A DNA stretch of 64,000 bases, from assembly GCA_016743235.1 (NCBI GenBank), contig VRZD01000006.1, forward strand, positions 1-64,000, written 5' to 3'. Origin of the DNA: Pantanalinema sp. GBBB05 (GTDB lineage: Bacteria; Cyanobacteriota; Cyanobacteriia; Leptolyngbyales; Leptolyngbyaceae). How positions within the stretch are numbered: position 1 is the stretch's first letter; each line of letters opens with the position of its first letter. Both the position numbers and the translations under genes were made by a program. Below, one piece after another: positions 1 to 9,706 of this stretch. A model generated the notes under the pieces. The model searched no databases, had not been told where the DNA came from, and saw only the letters and a program-made list of their open reading frames with translations.

Positions 1-61
1 AGAGAATCTGGGCAATGGTATCAATGCTTTGTTGCAGTTGCGCTTGATCTTCTGGGGTCAT
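1..61 (-). CDS. Start of an unidentified gene, cut by the window edge
   Basis: An ATG at 61 (minus strand) opens a frame that runs off the left end, giving about 20 residues beginning MTPEDQAQLQQ. The frame is closed upstream by the same TAG that ends the 81-residue gene at 95, so this ATG is the only ordinary start. A purine-rich GGAGAGAAG lies about 20 bases upstream, too far for a good ribosome site. The N-terminus is Gln/Asp rich and looks helical. It loosely resembles the start of some cyanobacterial transposase-associated proteins, but that is a vague impression and I assign no function. Confidence 0.35.
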   Translation of the reverse strand, partial: MTPEDQAQLQQSIDTIAQIL

Positions 62-94
62 ACGACAGTTGGGACAATAGGCTTCTCTCCTAGC

Positions 95-340
95 CTAATT
101 TTTCTCCCAAGAAGGTGACACGCACCCGGTATTAACATCTTCTTGCCAAGATGTTTCAGTCATTAATGAAGTTGTGCCACAAACCACCTGATCAACGCTA
201 GAAGACTTTGAACCAGATTGATAAAGTGGAACTGATAGATCAGACTGAACTCCTAACTGGGATGGTAGAATCACACCACCATTAGACATTGCAGTTGTTA
301 AACCGTTAGTAGCATTTTGAGATTGACCTTTGCCGAACAT
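95..340 (-). CDS. Small protein of unknown function, 81 residues
   Basis: I do not recognise this protein. The start is well supported: AAAGGAG lies 8-9 bases before the ATG on the minus strand. The product is polar, rich in Ser, Gly, Gln and Thr, and starts MFGKGQSQ. It has no membrane segment or signal peptide and only two cysteines, both in the C-terminal third. It ends 33 bases before the next minus-strand start at 61, so the two could be co-transcribed. It could be a short structural or regulatory protein or a peptide precursor; nothing in the sequence decides this. Confidence 0.5.
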   Translation of the reverse strand: MFGKGQSQNATNGLTTAMSNGGVILPSQLGVQSDLSVPLYQSGSKSSSVDQVVCGTTSLMTETSWQEDVNTGCVSPSWEKN

Positions 341-856
341 GTGAGTGTCTCCTTTAATCGATAATCCTATTAAAAGAGATGTTATGGATTCTTGACCTGA
401 GTAGCTTTGCTGATTTTATTTAAAGATAGTTTGGCGAATTCTAGCTTTTTTGCGTTGCTATACGGACTGTTTTTGAAAAGTGTGTAGGGAGATTTTTTCG
501 AGCCAAATTAATTTAAGTTAAGGGGGTAAACACCTAAATTATTCAAAGTAAATACGGAAAATATAAAGTTAAAATTAAGCAAGCTGTTCTCAGTTCTCAG
601 TAACTTTTCTGAATGTCTATTTAGCTATTAATTTGCTGCCGAAATATTGAGTGATTCCTAGTACTTTTTCTGAATCAGTCCATTATCCATGGCATCCTCG
701 ATCGGGGTTATTACTGTTCATTTCTGCCCACGCTTCCCTCACCACATTGTGATGAGTCGGCAATACCTATCTCTGAAGGCGAGAATACCGATCTGTGTAA
801 TCTTGCTGACTTTCCTACAATGGCGGTAGCGGCAGTGAAATCATCCAGGGGGAGTT
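341..856. other. Intergenic region between the small protein and clpB
   Basis: This 516-base, AT-rich stretch lies between divergent genes and must carry the promoters of both. I see no open frame with a ribosome site, no tRNA, and no CIRCE-type inverted repeat (TTAGCACTC-N9-GAGTGCTAA) of the kind that controls some heat-shock genes. A TTGACC near 391 resembles a -35 box, but its -10 partner is poor. Nothing else stands out. Confidence 0.5.
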
Positions 857-3475
857 ATGCAGCCAAACCAGTCCCAAATGACAGAGAAAGCCTGGGAAGC
901 AATCGTTAGAACTACAGATATTGTTAGACAGACCCAGCAACAACAGATTGAAACTGAACACCTGATGAAAGCCTTGCTAGAGCAAGAAGGGATAGCGATC
1001 AGCGTGTTCAATAAGTTAGATATTAGCGTTCAGCGAGTCCGTGATTACACAGATGCCTTTATTGCCAGACAGCCAAAAGTCTCTGGTAGCGGTAGTTCTG
1101 TTTATATGGGGCGTAGCCTAGATACCTTGCTCGATCGCGCGGATGCCCAGCGGAAACAATATGATGACGAGTTTATCTCTGTTGAGCACTTTCTGCTGGC
1201 CTATGACAAAGATGATCGGTTTGGCAGAGGACTGTTCACTGAATTTAGACTAGATGAAGCCAAGCTCAAAGCAACGATCGATCAGATTCGAGGAAGTCAA
1301 AAAGTGACAGACCAAAACCCCGAAGGGAAATACGAGTCTTTAGAGAAATATGGGCGTGATCTGACTCAGTTTGCTCAGGAAGGTAAACTTGATCCAGTGA
1401 TTGGTCGAGATGACGAAATTCGTCGAACTATCCAGATCCTGTCCCGGCGGACGAAAAATAATCCGGTGCTCATTGGGGAGCCAGGCGTAGGAAAGACCGC
1501 GATCGCGGAAGGGTTGGCACAACGGATTGTTAGTGGTGATGTGCCGCAATCGTTGAAAGACCGCAAGCTGATTGCTTTGGATATGGGCGCACTCATTGCT
1601 GGCGCCAAGTATCGAGGTGAATTTGAGGAGCGGTTAAAAGCAGTTCTGAAAGAAGTCACCGATTCTAAAGGACAAATCATCCTCTTTATTGATGAAATTC
1701 ATACCGTAGTTGGGGCGGGGGCAACTCAAGGCGCGATGGATGCTGGCAACCTGTTAAAGCCAATGCTGGCGCGGGGTGAACTGCGGTGTATTGGTGCCAC
1801 TACTTTGGATGAATATCGTAAATACATTGAGAAAGATGCGGCCCTAGAACGGCGGTTCCAACAAGTTTACGTGGATCAGCCCAGTGTCGAAGATACGATC
1901 TCGATTCTGCGGGGTCTGAAGGAGCGGTATGAAGTCCATCATGGGGTGAAAATTTCTGATAGCGCGTTAGTGGCGGCTGCCACCTTATCCACCCGCTATA
2001 TCAGCGATCGCTTCCTGCCTGACAAAGCGATCGACTTGGTAGACGAAGCGGCGGCGAAGCTGAAGATGGAAATTACCTCCAAGCCAGAGGAATTGGATGA
2101 AGCCGATCGCAAGATCCTGCAACTGGAGATGGAGAAACTATCGCTTCAGAAGGAAACGGATCTCGCTTCCCGCGATCGCTTGGAAAAACTGGAGAAAGAA
2201 CTGGCTGATCTAAAAGAAGAACAGAGCACTCTCAATGCCCAGTGGCAGGCCGAAAAAGACAAAATTAATCAGATCCAATCCCTGAAAGAAGAGATCGATC
2301 GAGTCAATGTTGAAATTCAGCAAGCGGAACGGGATTACGATCTCAATCGGGCTGCCGAATTGAAGTATGGCAAGCTGACCAATCTCAATCGCCAACTGCA
2401 AGAAGCGGAACAACGATTAACCGAAACTCAGACCAGCGGTAAATCACTGCTGCGGGAAGAAGTCACAGAATCCGATATTGCTGAGATCATTTCTAAGTGG
2501 ACGGGCATTCCGATCAGTAAGTTGGTGGAGTCGGAAATGCAGAAACTCTTGCATTTAGAAGCTGAACTGCATCAACGCGTCGTTGGTCAGGATGAAGCGG
2601 TGACTGCCGTAGCCGATGCCATCCAGCGATCGCGAGCCGGGTTAGCCGACCCAAACCGTCCGACAGCGAGTTTCATCTTTTTGGGTCCGACTGGGGTGGG
2701 TAAAACCGAATTGGCAAAAGCCTTAGCCGCGTATCTCTTCGATACTGAAGAAGCGATGGTCCGAATTGATATGTCTGAGTATATGGAGAAGCACACCGTT
2801 TCGCGGTTAATTGGTGCGCCTCCGGGGTATGTCGGGTATGACGAAGGTGGACAGCTAACGGAAGCGATTCGCCGCCGTCCCTATGCCGTGATTCTGTTTG
2901 ATGAAATCGAGAAAGCCCATCCTGATGTGTTTAATGTCATGCTGCAAATTCTCGATGATGGTCGGGTAACGGATGCTCAGGGTCATACCGTGGACTTCAA
3001 GAATTCGGTCATTATTATGACCAGTAATATTGGTTCTCAGTACATTCTGGATGTAGCAGGCGATGACAGTCGCTACGATGAAATGCGTGGTCGGGTCATG
3101 GAAGCCATGCGGACTAGCTTCCGTCCTGAGTTTCTCAACCGGATTGACGAGATCATTATCTTCCACGGTCTACAGAAGTCTGAACTGCGGAAAATTGTGC
3201 AGTTACAAGTGCAACGGCTAAGCAAGCGGCTGGCAGACCGTAAGATGGCATTGAAGCTCTCGGATGCAGCGATCGACTTTCTGGCTGAGGTCGGCTATGA
3301 TCCCGTATTTGGTGCTCGTCCCCTGAAGCGAGCCATTCAACGCGAACTAGAAACGGCGATCGCCAAAGCTATTTTGCGGGGAGACTTTCACGAAAATGAC
3401 ACAATTTTTGTGGATGTGGAAAACGAACGTCTTGCCTTCAAGCGCCTACCATCCGAAGTCCTAACGACTCAATAA
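857..3475 (+). CDS. clpB: ATP-dependent disaggregase ClpB
   Basis: Hexameric AAA+ disaggregase that pulls polypeptides out of aggregates together with DnaK. The 872 residues match full-length ClpB. They comprise a Clp N-terminal repeat domain (about 1-150), a first ATPase domain with Walker A GEPGVGKT near residue 207, and a long charged coiled-coil middle domain (about 400-530) that separates ClpB from ClpA/ClpC. The second ATPase domain has Walker A GPTGVGKT near 610, followed by the C-terminal D2-small domain ([13 protein letters not shown]). GGGGAG lies just before the ATG. It is monocistronic, closed by a strong hairpin, and convergent with htpG. No regulatory repeat is visible upstream. 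Cyanobacteria often carry two ClpB copies; I cannot tell which this is. Confidence 0.97.
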   Translation: MQPNQSQMTEKAWEAIVRTTDIVRQTQQQQIETEHLMKALLEQEGIAISVFNKLDISVQRVRDYTDAFIARQPKVSGSGSSVYMGRSLDTLLDRADAQRKQYDDEFISVEHFLLAYDKDDRFGRGLFTEFRLDEAKLKATIDQIRGSQKVTDQNPEGKYESLEKYGRDLTQFAQEGKLDPVIGRDDEIRRTIQILSRRTKNNPVLIGEPGVGKTAIAEGLAQRIVSGDVPQSLKDRKLIALDMGALIAGAKYRGEFEERLKAVLKEVTDSKGQIILFIDEIHTVVGAGATQGAMDAGNLLKPMLARGELRCIGATTLDEYRKYIEKDAALERRFQQVYVDQPSVEDTISILRGLKERYEVHHGVKISDSALVAAATLSTRYISDRFLPDKAIDLVDEAAAKLKMEITSKPEELDEADRKILQLEMEKLSLQKETDLASRDRLEKLEKELADLKEEQSTLNAQWQAEKDKINQIQSLKEEIDRVNVEIQQAERDYDLNRAAELKYGKLTNLNRQLQEAEQRLTETQTSGKSLLREEVTESDIAEIISKWTGIPISKLVESEMQKLLHLEAELHQRVVGQDEAVTAVADAIQRSRAGLADPNRPTASFIFLGPTGVGKTELAKALAAYLFDTEEAMVRIDMSEYMEKHTVSRLIGAPPGYVGYDEGGQLTEAIRRRPYAVILFDEIEKAHPDVFNVMLQILDDGRVTDAQGHTVDFKNSVIIMTSNIGSQYILDVAGDDSRYDEMRGRVMEAMRTSFRPEFLNRIDEIIIFHGLQKSELRKIVQLQVQRLSKRLADRKMALKLSDAAIDFLAEVGYDPVFGARPLKRAIQRELETAIAKAILRGDFHENDTIFVDVENERLAFKRLPSEVLTTQ

Positions 3476-3484
3476 CTCTAATTG

Positions 3485-3522
3485 AATCAGGGGTGAACCA
3501 TCGTGGTTCACCCCTGATTGTT
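3485..3522 (+). terminator. Terminator of clpB
   Basis: A perfect 16-base-pair stem (AATCAGGGGTGAACCA at 3485-3500 with its complement at 3504-3519) closes a TCG loop 9 bases after the clpB stop. The following T run is short (GTTTA). The stem is symmetrical enough to act on both strands. Confidence 0.8.
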
Positions 3523-3554
3523 TAATCCGTAATTCTACATAGAAAATCTAACTA

Positions 3555-3590
3555 ATTCAGCGATCGATCAGTCAAGGTCGATCGCTGAAT
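3555..3590 (-). terminator. Hairpin downstream of htpG
   Basis: ATTCAGCGATCGA (3555-3567) pairs perfectly with 3578-3590 around a 10-base loop, just beyond the htpG stop on the minus strand. The T run is weak. The stem contains CGATCG, the HIP1 core. It probably terminates htpG transcription. Confidence 0.6.
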
Positions 3591-3599
3591 GGCTTGAGC

Positions 3600-5654
3600 T
3601 TACTTCGCCCGATCGGTAAGGCTAGTCAAGACCTTATTGGAGCGCTCCACAAAGGTTTTCATCCCTTCGGCATCAAAGCCTTTCTGTGCCATCAATGCCA
3701 GGTCATAAACATGATGACAAATCATGTCAGACAGCTCAGCCGAGGGCGATTTGCCGCCGCTTTGAATTACGGCGCCTTGATTGATCGCAATTAAATTTTG
3801 GATCAACGGATGGGAGGTATTCACCAGCAAAATATGTTCTTCGGGGAACTGAACCGTTTGCTGTTGCAAGAACGCGTTCATTTCTTGCATCCGCCGCAGG
3901 TGTTCGGGCAGCAGCACGATCGCGGGTGGGGCACCTTGGGGGTCATTCGACTTGAGGGCTTCGGTGCGAATCGTCAACTTCGGCTTGTTCAGTGCCGCTG
4001 TGAACAAGTCTTTAATCTGTTCGCTCCGGGTTTTATTGGTTGCCGGATCGACAATTTCTGCCTCTTTTTCCTTGTCAATTAGGGTGTCATCCAGATCTGC
4101 GTCTACGCGTGAGAACTTGACATCCGAGTGTTCCCGTTCCAGGAAGCTAACAAAATGGCTATCAATGAAGGAGTCCATAAATAGGACTTCTAATCCCTGA
4201 GTTTTGTGGAGTTCCACATAGGTTGCTTGGGTCACTTCATCAGTGCAGTAAAACACTCGATTGGGATGACGGTCTTTGTTGCGTTCTAGATATTCTTTCA
4301 GTGTGGTGAAAGACTTACCATCCAATGTGGAACTAGGCGCCTTATTGGTATCTTGCCAGACATCTCCTTCCGCCGTTTGCACTTCGACTTTGGGGCTATC
4401 CGACTGAGCGCTGAGATCAGCCGTGGTGCGATAAATCAGAATGTCTTCAACCTGTTTCTTAAATTTGTCGTCATTGATCGAGCCAAACTTAACAAACGTA
4501 CCTAAATCCTGCCAGCAGCGAACATATTCTGCCCGATCGTCGCGATACAGCTCTTTCAAGCGATCGCCAACTTTCTTGGCAATATAGTCAGCAATTTTCC
4601 GTACCGTGCGATCGTTCTGCAAGAAACTGCGAGAGACGTTCAGCGGAATATCACTACTGTCAATTACACCTCGCAAAGGTAGCAAAAATCGCGGAATCAC
4701 TTCTTCGCAATTGTCGCTAACAAAGACCTGATTACAGAACAGTTTGATCTGTCCTTTGGTGACATCGACATCTGGCTTTAGTTTGGGGAAATAGAGAATC
4801 CCATTGACCACAAAGGGATAGTCAGTATTCAAATGCACCCATAACAGCGGCTCTTCTTGGAATGGATAGAGATACCGATAGAACTCCAGATAATCCTCTT
4901 TACTAAGGGAATTCGGTGATTCCTTCCAAGGGGCTTTCTGGCGGTTGATTTGCTCTGGGGCTTTGGGTTCTTCGGTGGAAGTAGCTTCCGCTTCGCCTTC
5001 TTTGGGTGTTTCGGCGGGTGCTTCCTTCACCTCTAACTTGATCGGATAGGGCATGAAGTCGCAATAGGTCTTGATCAACTGCCGAATCCGATAAGGCTCC
5101 AAATATTCCTGTTCTTCGTCTTGCAGGAGCAGGGTAACCGTGGTTCCCCGTGTGGTACGGCTAGACTGGCTTAACTCAAACTCGGTAGAGCCATCACAGG
5201 ACCAATGCACTGGTTGAGAATCGGGCTTGTAGGACAGAGTATCAATATCAACTCGTTGCGCCACCATAAACGAGGAATAGAAGCCCAAGCCGAAGTGACC
5301 AATAATTTGCTCGTCACTGGCAGCTTTATATTTCTCAACAAACTCCTCGGCACTGGAAAACGCGACTTGATTAATGTAGCGCTTGACCTCATCGGCAGTC
5401 ATGCCAATACCAGTATCAGAAACGGCTAATGTTTTCGCCGCTTTATCCAGTGTGATAACAATTTCAGGTTCACCCTGATCACCGGAATATTCGCCCGAAT
5501 GCGATACCATCTTGAGTTTCTTGATGGCATCAACCGCATTGGAAACGAGTTCTCGGAGAAAAATTTCGTGATCGGAGTAAAGCCACTTCTTGATAATAGG
5601 GAAAATATTCTCAGTATGGATGCTGATATTGCCCTTTTCCAGAATGGTTTCCAT
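3600..5654 (-). CDS. htpG: Chaperone HtpG (bacterial Hsp90)
   Basis: ATP-driven cytosolic chaperone; in cyanobacteria it is known for heat, light and oxidative-stress tolerance and for tetrapyrrole enzyme and phycobilisome clients. The 684 residues contain the GHKL ATPase motifs in order: ELVSNAVDAI (Mg-binding Asn), DTGIGM, and the lid motif GHFGLGFYS. Middle and C-terminal dimerisation domains follow. Around residues 208-240 lies a Glu/Pro/Ala-rich linker (EAPAETPKEGEAEATSTEEP) longer than in enterobacterial HtpG. The ATG has a weak GAGG about 10 bases upstream. It converges on clpB, placing two heat-shock chaperones tail to tail, each with its own terminator. Confidence 0.96.
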   Translation of the reverse strand: METILEKGNISIHTENIFPIIKKWLYSDHEIFLRELVSNAVDAIKKLKMVSHSGEYSGDQGEPEIVITLDKAAKTLAVSDTGIGMTADEVKRYINQVAFSSAEEFVEKYKAASDEQIIGHFGLGFYSSFMVAQRVDIDTLSYKPDSQPVHWSCDGSTEFELSQSSRTTRGTTVTLLLQDEEQEYLEPYRIRQLIKTYCDFMPYPIKLEVKEAPAETPKEGEAEATSTEEPKAPEQINRQKAPWKESPNSLSKEDYLEFYRYLYPFQEEPLLWVHLNTDYPFVVNGILYFPKLKPDVDVTKGQIKLFCNQVFVSDNCEEVIPRFLLPLRGVIDSSDIPLNVSRSFLQNDRTVRKIADYIAKKVGDRLKELYRDDRAEYVRCWQDLGTFVKFGSINDDKFKKQVEDILIYRTTADLSAQSDSPKVEVQTAEGDVWQDTNKAPSSTLDGKSFTTLKEYLERNKDRHPNRVFYCTDEVTQATYVELHKTQGLEVLFMDSFIDSHFVSFLEREHSDVKFSRVDADLDDTLIDKEKEAEIVDPATNKTRSEQIKDLFTAALNKPKLTIRTEALKSNDPQGAPPAIVLLPEHLRRMQEMNAFLQQQTVQFPEEHILLVNTSHPLIQNLIAINQGAVIQSGGKSPSAELSDMICHHVYDLALMAQKGFDAEGMKTFVERSNKVLTSLTDRAK

Positions 5655-5942
5655 ACAGATCTTGCCTCAGCTCTCTTAAAGATTGGTCAGAAGGGGGTCA
5701 ATGACTGTTATCTATTGTAGTGAGCAGGGCATTCTGATTCGTAGATACGGATCTCCCTACCTGCGCCCCCTATTCTTACTGTTAATTCTGGGATTAGTCA
5801 TTGCTAATCTCCGTAAAAAACCTGATTTCTCAGCCATGACAATTGCTCATACTAAAATAGCTACGCCTCCAGTAAATCGACAGGATATGCTCCGTCAGGC
5901 TTTTTCAGGTACTTCTACACTTCATTGCATGAGGTATTCTCT

Positions 5943-6956
5943 GTGAACCACCTCGATTCAGACCGTCCAAGAGTCCTTGTTGTTGATGATCATCCTTCCA
6001 GTCGGATGACCGCCGTTGCCTTACTGTCTGTAGAAGGCTATGAGGTGTTAGAGGCGGATAGTGGACCTGCTGCGCTCGAATCTGTGAACACCTGTAATCC
6101 CGATCTAATCCTGTTGGATGTCATGATGCCGGGAATGGATGGCTTTGAAGTGTGCCGGCGGTTAAAGCAGGATGAACAAACTCGATTGACCCCGATCGTC
6201 TTTGTCACTGCCCTAGACGATCGCCGTGCTCGACTTAAAGGGATTGAAGCGGGAGGCGATGACTTTCTCACTAAACCCTTTGACCAGCTTGAATTATCTG
6301 CACGGGTGAAATCTCTGATCCGGCAAAAACGCTTGAATGAAGATCTGGATCATGCGGAGAAGGTGCTGTTCTCGATCGCCCGGACGGTCGAAAGCCGTGA
6401 TCCCAATACCGGTGACCACTGTGAACGCTTGGTCGATCGAGGCAAAGCCTTTGGTGAGTTTTTAGGGCTGACCCGCACTGAAATTCGCGATTTAATGTGG
6501 GGTGGTTATCTGCATGACATTGGCAAAGTCGGCATTCCTGATGCCATTCTGCTAAAACCAGGCAAATTTACGCCCGAAGAGTGGGAAATCATGCAGCAGC
6601 ATGTGTTGATTGGGGAAAAGATTTGTCAACCCCTGCGCACAATGCGGGGTGTGGTGCCAATTATCCGCCATCATCATGAACGTTGGGATGGTTCCGGCTA
6701 CCCAGATGGCTTAGTTGGTGAGCAAATTCCACGGTTAGCCCAAATCTTCCAAGTGATTGATATTTATGATGCGTTAACCAGTGAACGTCCTTATAAACGT
6801 GCGTTTACCCCAGAAGAAGCCCTAGAGATTATCGAGCAGGAGATGCAGAAAGGGTGGCGTAATCCGGAGTTAATCGCTCAGTTTCAGGAATTTATCCGAA
6901 CTATAGCCGCTCAACCCGTACCATCCTCCCGGGAAGAAGTTGCTGCCAGCCGCTAG
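5943..6956 (+). CDS. HD-GYP response regulator (cyclic-di-GMP phosphodiesterase type)
   Basis: A receiver domain fused to an HD-GYP domain, the RpfG layout, expected to hydrolyse cyclic-di-GMP under control of a partner kinase. The receiver (about 8-125) has the acidic pair VVDDH and the phosphoacceptor Asp59 in LLDVMMPGMDG. The HD pair is His191-Asp192 (HDIGKVGIP), followed by HHHERWDGSGYPDG with an intact GYP. I chose the GTG at 5943 because GAGG lies 8 bases before it; an in-frame ATG at 5925 has no ribosome site. The product is 337 residues. No kinase is adjacent, so the partner is unknown. Confidence 0.9.
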   Translation: MNHLDSDRPRVLVVDDHPSSRMTAVALLSVEGYEVLEADSGPAALESVNTCNPDLILLDVMMPGMDGFEVCRRLKQDEQTRLTPIVFVTALDDRRARLKGIEAGGDDFLTKPFDQLELSARVKSLIRQKRLNEDLDHAEKVLFSIARTVESRDPNTGDHCERLVDRGKAFGEFLGLTRTEIRDLMWGGYLHDIGKVGIPDAILLKPGKFTPEEWEIMQQHVLIGEKICQPLRTMRGVVPIIRHHHERWDGSGYPDGLVGEQIPRLAQIFQVIDIYDALTSERPYKRAFTPEEALEIIEQEMQKGWRNPELIAQFQEFIRTIAAQPVPSSREEVAASR

Positions 6957-7057
6957 TCGTTTACCCGTAGACTCCCTAACCCTGGTATAAGTTATAAACG
7001 GAGATTCTGCCCAGTTAGGCAGGATATTTGGATTGAAACTAACAGGCAGAGAGCAGC

Positions 7058-8440
7058 ATGGTAGCAGTAGCAATATTAGCGGCAGGTAAGGGAACCCGGA
7101 TGAAGTCGGATTTACCCAAAGTGCTGCATTCTCTAGGAGGACGATCGCTCCTGGAGTGGGTATTGAATGGTATCTCTGAGGTGCAACCCGTTCGTCGCCT
7201 GGTGATTGTGGGCTACCGGGGTGAGTTAGTCAAACAGGCATTGCTTCAGGTCAGCGATCACTTGTCCTCTGAACCCACCTTAGAATTTGTTGAGCAAACT
7301 GAGCAGTTAGGCACAGGTCATGCTGTGCAACAATTATTACCGCACCTGGAAGGATTTCAAGGGGATTTACTGGTACTGAATGGTGATGTACCTCTGTTGC
7401 GTCCCCAAACGCTGCAACGGTTGCTACAAACGCATCGAGAGCAGCAAAACCCCGCAACTATCTTGACTGCCCATCTGCCTGATCCGAAGGGGTACGGTCG
7501 GGTGTTCTGTAATAGCGATAATATTTTGCAGCAAATTATAGAAGACCGGGACTGTAGTGCGGCGCAAAAGCAAAATCGTCGGATCAACGCGGGCGTCTAT
7601 TGTTTCCGCTGGGCTGACTTGGCTGAGGTGCTGCCCAAGCTAACGGCAGATAATGACCAGAAGGAGTATTACATTACGGATGCGGTCAATTACCTGAATC
7701 CAGTGACGGTCGTAGATGTAGACGACTACCAAGAAATTCTCGGGATTAACGATCGCAAACAACTGGCAACAGCCTATGGCATTCTGCAAACCCGGATTAA
7801 AGATGACTGGATGGCAAAGGGTATTACCTTGATCGATCCCGCTACGGTGACGATCGACGATACAGTACAGCTCGAACCAGATGTGGTAATTGAACCGCAG
7901 ACTCATTTACGCGGCAGCACGGTGATTGGGGCGGGTAGCCGAATTGGTCCTGGTAGTTTGATCGAAAATAGTCAGATTGCTGCCAATACAACGATTCTGT
8001 ATTCGGTGGTGACAGATAGTAAGGTGGCGACTGGTACTCGGGTTGGACCTTATGCCCATTTGCGCGGACATGTGGAAACAGGGGCAGATTGCCGGATTGG
8101 TAACTTTGTGGAACTGAAGAATACTCAATTGGGCGATCGCACTAACATTGCCCATCTATCTTATCTGGGTGACACCACTGCTGGCACTCGGGTCAATATT
8201 GGGGCGGGTACAATTACCGCTAATTACGATGGGGTGAAGAAACACCGAACTCAGATCGGCGATCGCACGAAAACCGGGTCTAATACCGTATTGGTTGCGC
8301 CGATTACCGTGGGGGAAGATGTGACGATCGCGGCTGGTTCAACCGTGACTGAAGATGTCCCGAATGATTGCCTGGTCGTGGCTCGTGCCCGTCAAGTGCT
8401 CAAGCCAGGCTGGCGATTAAAAGCACCATCAGAAGGCTAA
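7058..8440 (+). CDS. glmU: Bifunctional GlmU: GlcN-1-P acetyltransferase / GlcNAc-1-P uridyltransferase
   Basis: Makes UDP-GlcNAc, the precursor of peptidoglycan and lipid A, in two steps. The N-terminal Rossmann uridyltransferase domain (about 1-230) begins [21 protein letters not shown], with the nucleotide loop and catalytic Arg/Lys visible. The C-terminal half is a left-handed beta helix of hexapeptide repeats ending with the acetyltransferase residues in [16 protein letters not shown] and the [13 protein letters not shown] segment. At 460 residues it is normal size. A purine-rich GCAGAGAG precedes the ATG. The next gene is a GlmS-type isomerase domain, an earlier step of the same pathway, about 100 bases downstream. 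Confidence 0.97.
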   Translation: MVAVAILAAGKGTRMKSDLPKVLHSLGGRSLLEWVLNGISEVQPVRRLVIVGYRGELVKQALLQVSDHLSSEPTLEFVEQTEQLGTGHAVQQLLPHLEGFQGDLLVLNGDVPLLRPQTLQRLLQTHREQQNPATILTAHLPDPKGYGRVFCNSDNILQQIIEDRDCSAAQKQNRRINAGVYCFRWADLAEVLPKLTADNDQKEYYITDAVNYLNPVTVVDVDDYQEILGINDRKQLATAYGILQTRIKDDWMAKGITLIDPATVTIDDTVQLEPDVVIEPQTHLRGSTVIGAGSRIGPGSLIENSQIAANTTILYSVVTDSKVATGTRVGPYAHLRGHVETGADCRIGNFVELKNTQLGDRTNIAHLSYLGDTTAGTRVNIGAGTITANYDGVKKHRTQIGDRTKTGSNTVLVAPITVGEDVTIAAGSTVTEDVPNDCLVVARARQVLKPGWRLKAPSEG

Positions 8441-8543
8441 ATTCCTGGTGAGAAATCCTGCATCTGTGGGATGTTCGAGTACTAGCGCTGGGGCACACTA
8501 AGGTTATGACTGATTCCTAACCCCTTGCTGGCAGCTGTTGCTC

Positions 8544-9701
8544 GTGACATCCTCATCCCTTTCATCTACCGCTATTGACAGATCTGATCACTCTGAATTT
8601 CCCCATTTGATGCTGAAGGAAATTTATCAGCAACCAGAAGTCTTACGCACTTGTTTAGCGGCTTACTTGACGGGCAATCGCGATGTTCCCATTAACCTGA
8701 ATTTACCGATCGAGCTTTACAACGACCTTGATCAAATTCATTTAATTGCCTGTGGAACCAGCCGTCATGCTGGATTAGTGGCTCAACATTGGTTAGAACA
8801 GATTACTGGAATTCCTACCCGCATCCGATCGGGGTCAGAATTTGTCTCGGCTCCCCTGCCGATAGCTACCAATACATTGACGATCGGGATTACGCAATCG
8901 GGAGAAACGGCGGATACGCTGAAAGCATTGACGATCAATCAAACTCGCCGATCGGAATTAGGCGATCGCTTTCAGGCTCGGCAATTGGGCATTACCAATC
9001 AACCCAATAGTTCACTGGCTCAATTAGTTGATCACATTCTGCCAACTTGGGCAGGAACTGAAATTGGCGTTGCTGCCACCAAAACCTTTACGACCCAGTT
9101 AGCAGTTCTGTGTTGCCTAATGTTAGATCTAGCGGTGCGACGGGGAGTGATTGTCTCTGCCCAATTACAACAGTGGATTACTGTTTTACAGCAATTGCCG
9201 GAGCAGATTGCTCGGATTCTGGAACAGGAAGGTGCAATTAAAGATTTGGCACAACAGTTAGTGAACAGTTCGCACTGCATTATCTTGGGTCAGGGTGTGA
9301 ACCGAGCGATCGCACTGGAAGGCGCACTAAAGCTGAAGGAAACCACTTATATTCATGCTGAAGGCTATGCGGCAGGTGAATTCTTACATGGACCGATCGC
9401 GTTATTGGATCAGCAAATTCCCGTGATTGCGATCGCGCCGGAGGGGAGTAGTCAAGCGGCGGTGTTAGAGACGGTTCGTAAAGTTCAGATGTCTGGAGCT
9501 AAGGTCATTGGCATCGTCAGCAATCGGGAAGCCACCCCGGATTTGTTTGAGGACTGTCTGGTTCTACCCGCGATCGCGAATGAACTGATTTCACCCTTTT
9601 TAACCGTAATTCCATTGCAACTACTGGCTTATCACATTGCAGTGTTGCGGGGCTTGGATGTTGATCGTCCTCGCAATCTAACAAAAGCCATTACTGTCTG
9701 A
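8544..9701 (+). CDS. Stand-alone double-SIS, GlmS-isomerase-like protein
   Basis: This resembles the C-terminal isomerase half of glucosamine-6-phosphate synthase (GlmS) without the N-terminal class-II glutaminase. Two SIS domains are seen: one with ACGTSRHAG and TQSGETADTL, another with GQGVNRAIALEGALKLKE and the GlmS-like YAAGEFLHGP. The C-terminus has DRPRNLTKAITV, as in GlmS. Relatives without glutaminase are GlcN6P deaminases (NagB-II) or ammonia-dependent synthases (GlmD), so direction and nitrogen donor are open. The start is uncertain: TTG 8538, GTG 8544 and ATG 8610 are in frame, none with a clear ribosome site. I prefer an upstream one because the GlmS-like PHLMLKEIYQQPEV motif spans the ATG. 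Confidence 0.85.
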   Translation: MTSSSLSSTAIDRSDHSEFPHLMLKEIYQQPEVLRTCLAAYLTGNRDVPINLNLPIELYNDLDQIHLIACGTSRHAGLVAQHWLEQITGIPTRIRSGSEFVSAPLPIATNTLTIGITQSGETADTLKALTINQTRRSELGDRFQARQLGITNQPNSSLAQLVDHILPTWAGTEIGVAATKTFTTQLAVLCCLMLDLAVRRGVIVSAQLQQWITVLQQLPEQIARILEQEGAIKDLAQQLVNSSHCIILGQGVNRAIALEGALKLKETTYIHAEGYAAGEFLHGPIALLDQQIPVIAIAPEGSSQAAVLETVRKVQMSGAKVIGIVSNREATPDLFEDCLVLPAIANELISPFLTVIPLQLLAYHIAVLRGLDVDRPRNLTKAITV

Positions 9702-9706
9702 CGAGT

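Noticed and set aside
341-856. CIRCE heat-shock operator upstream of clpB
   Set aside because: No TTAGCACTC-N9-GAGTGCTAA dyad or close variant is present.
5683-5946. An 87-codon plus-strand frame with a hydrophobic stretch before the HD-GYP gene
   Set aside because: It occupies the promoter gap between divergent genes, has no ribosome site, and overlaps the start of the HD-GYP gene; the hydrophobic run looks fortuitous.
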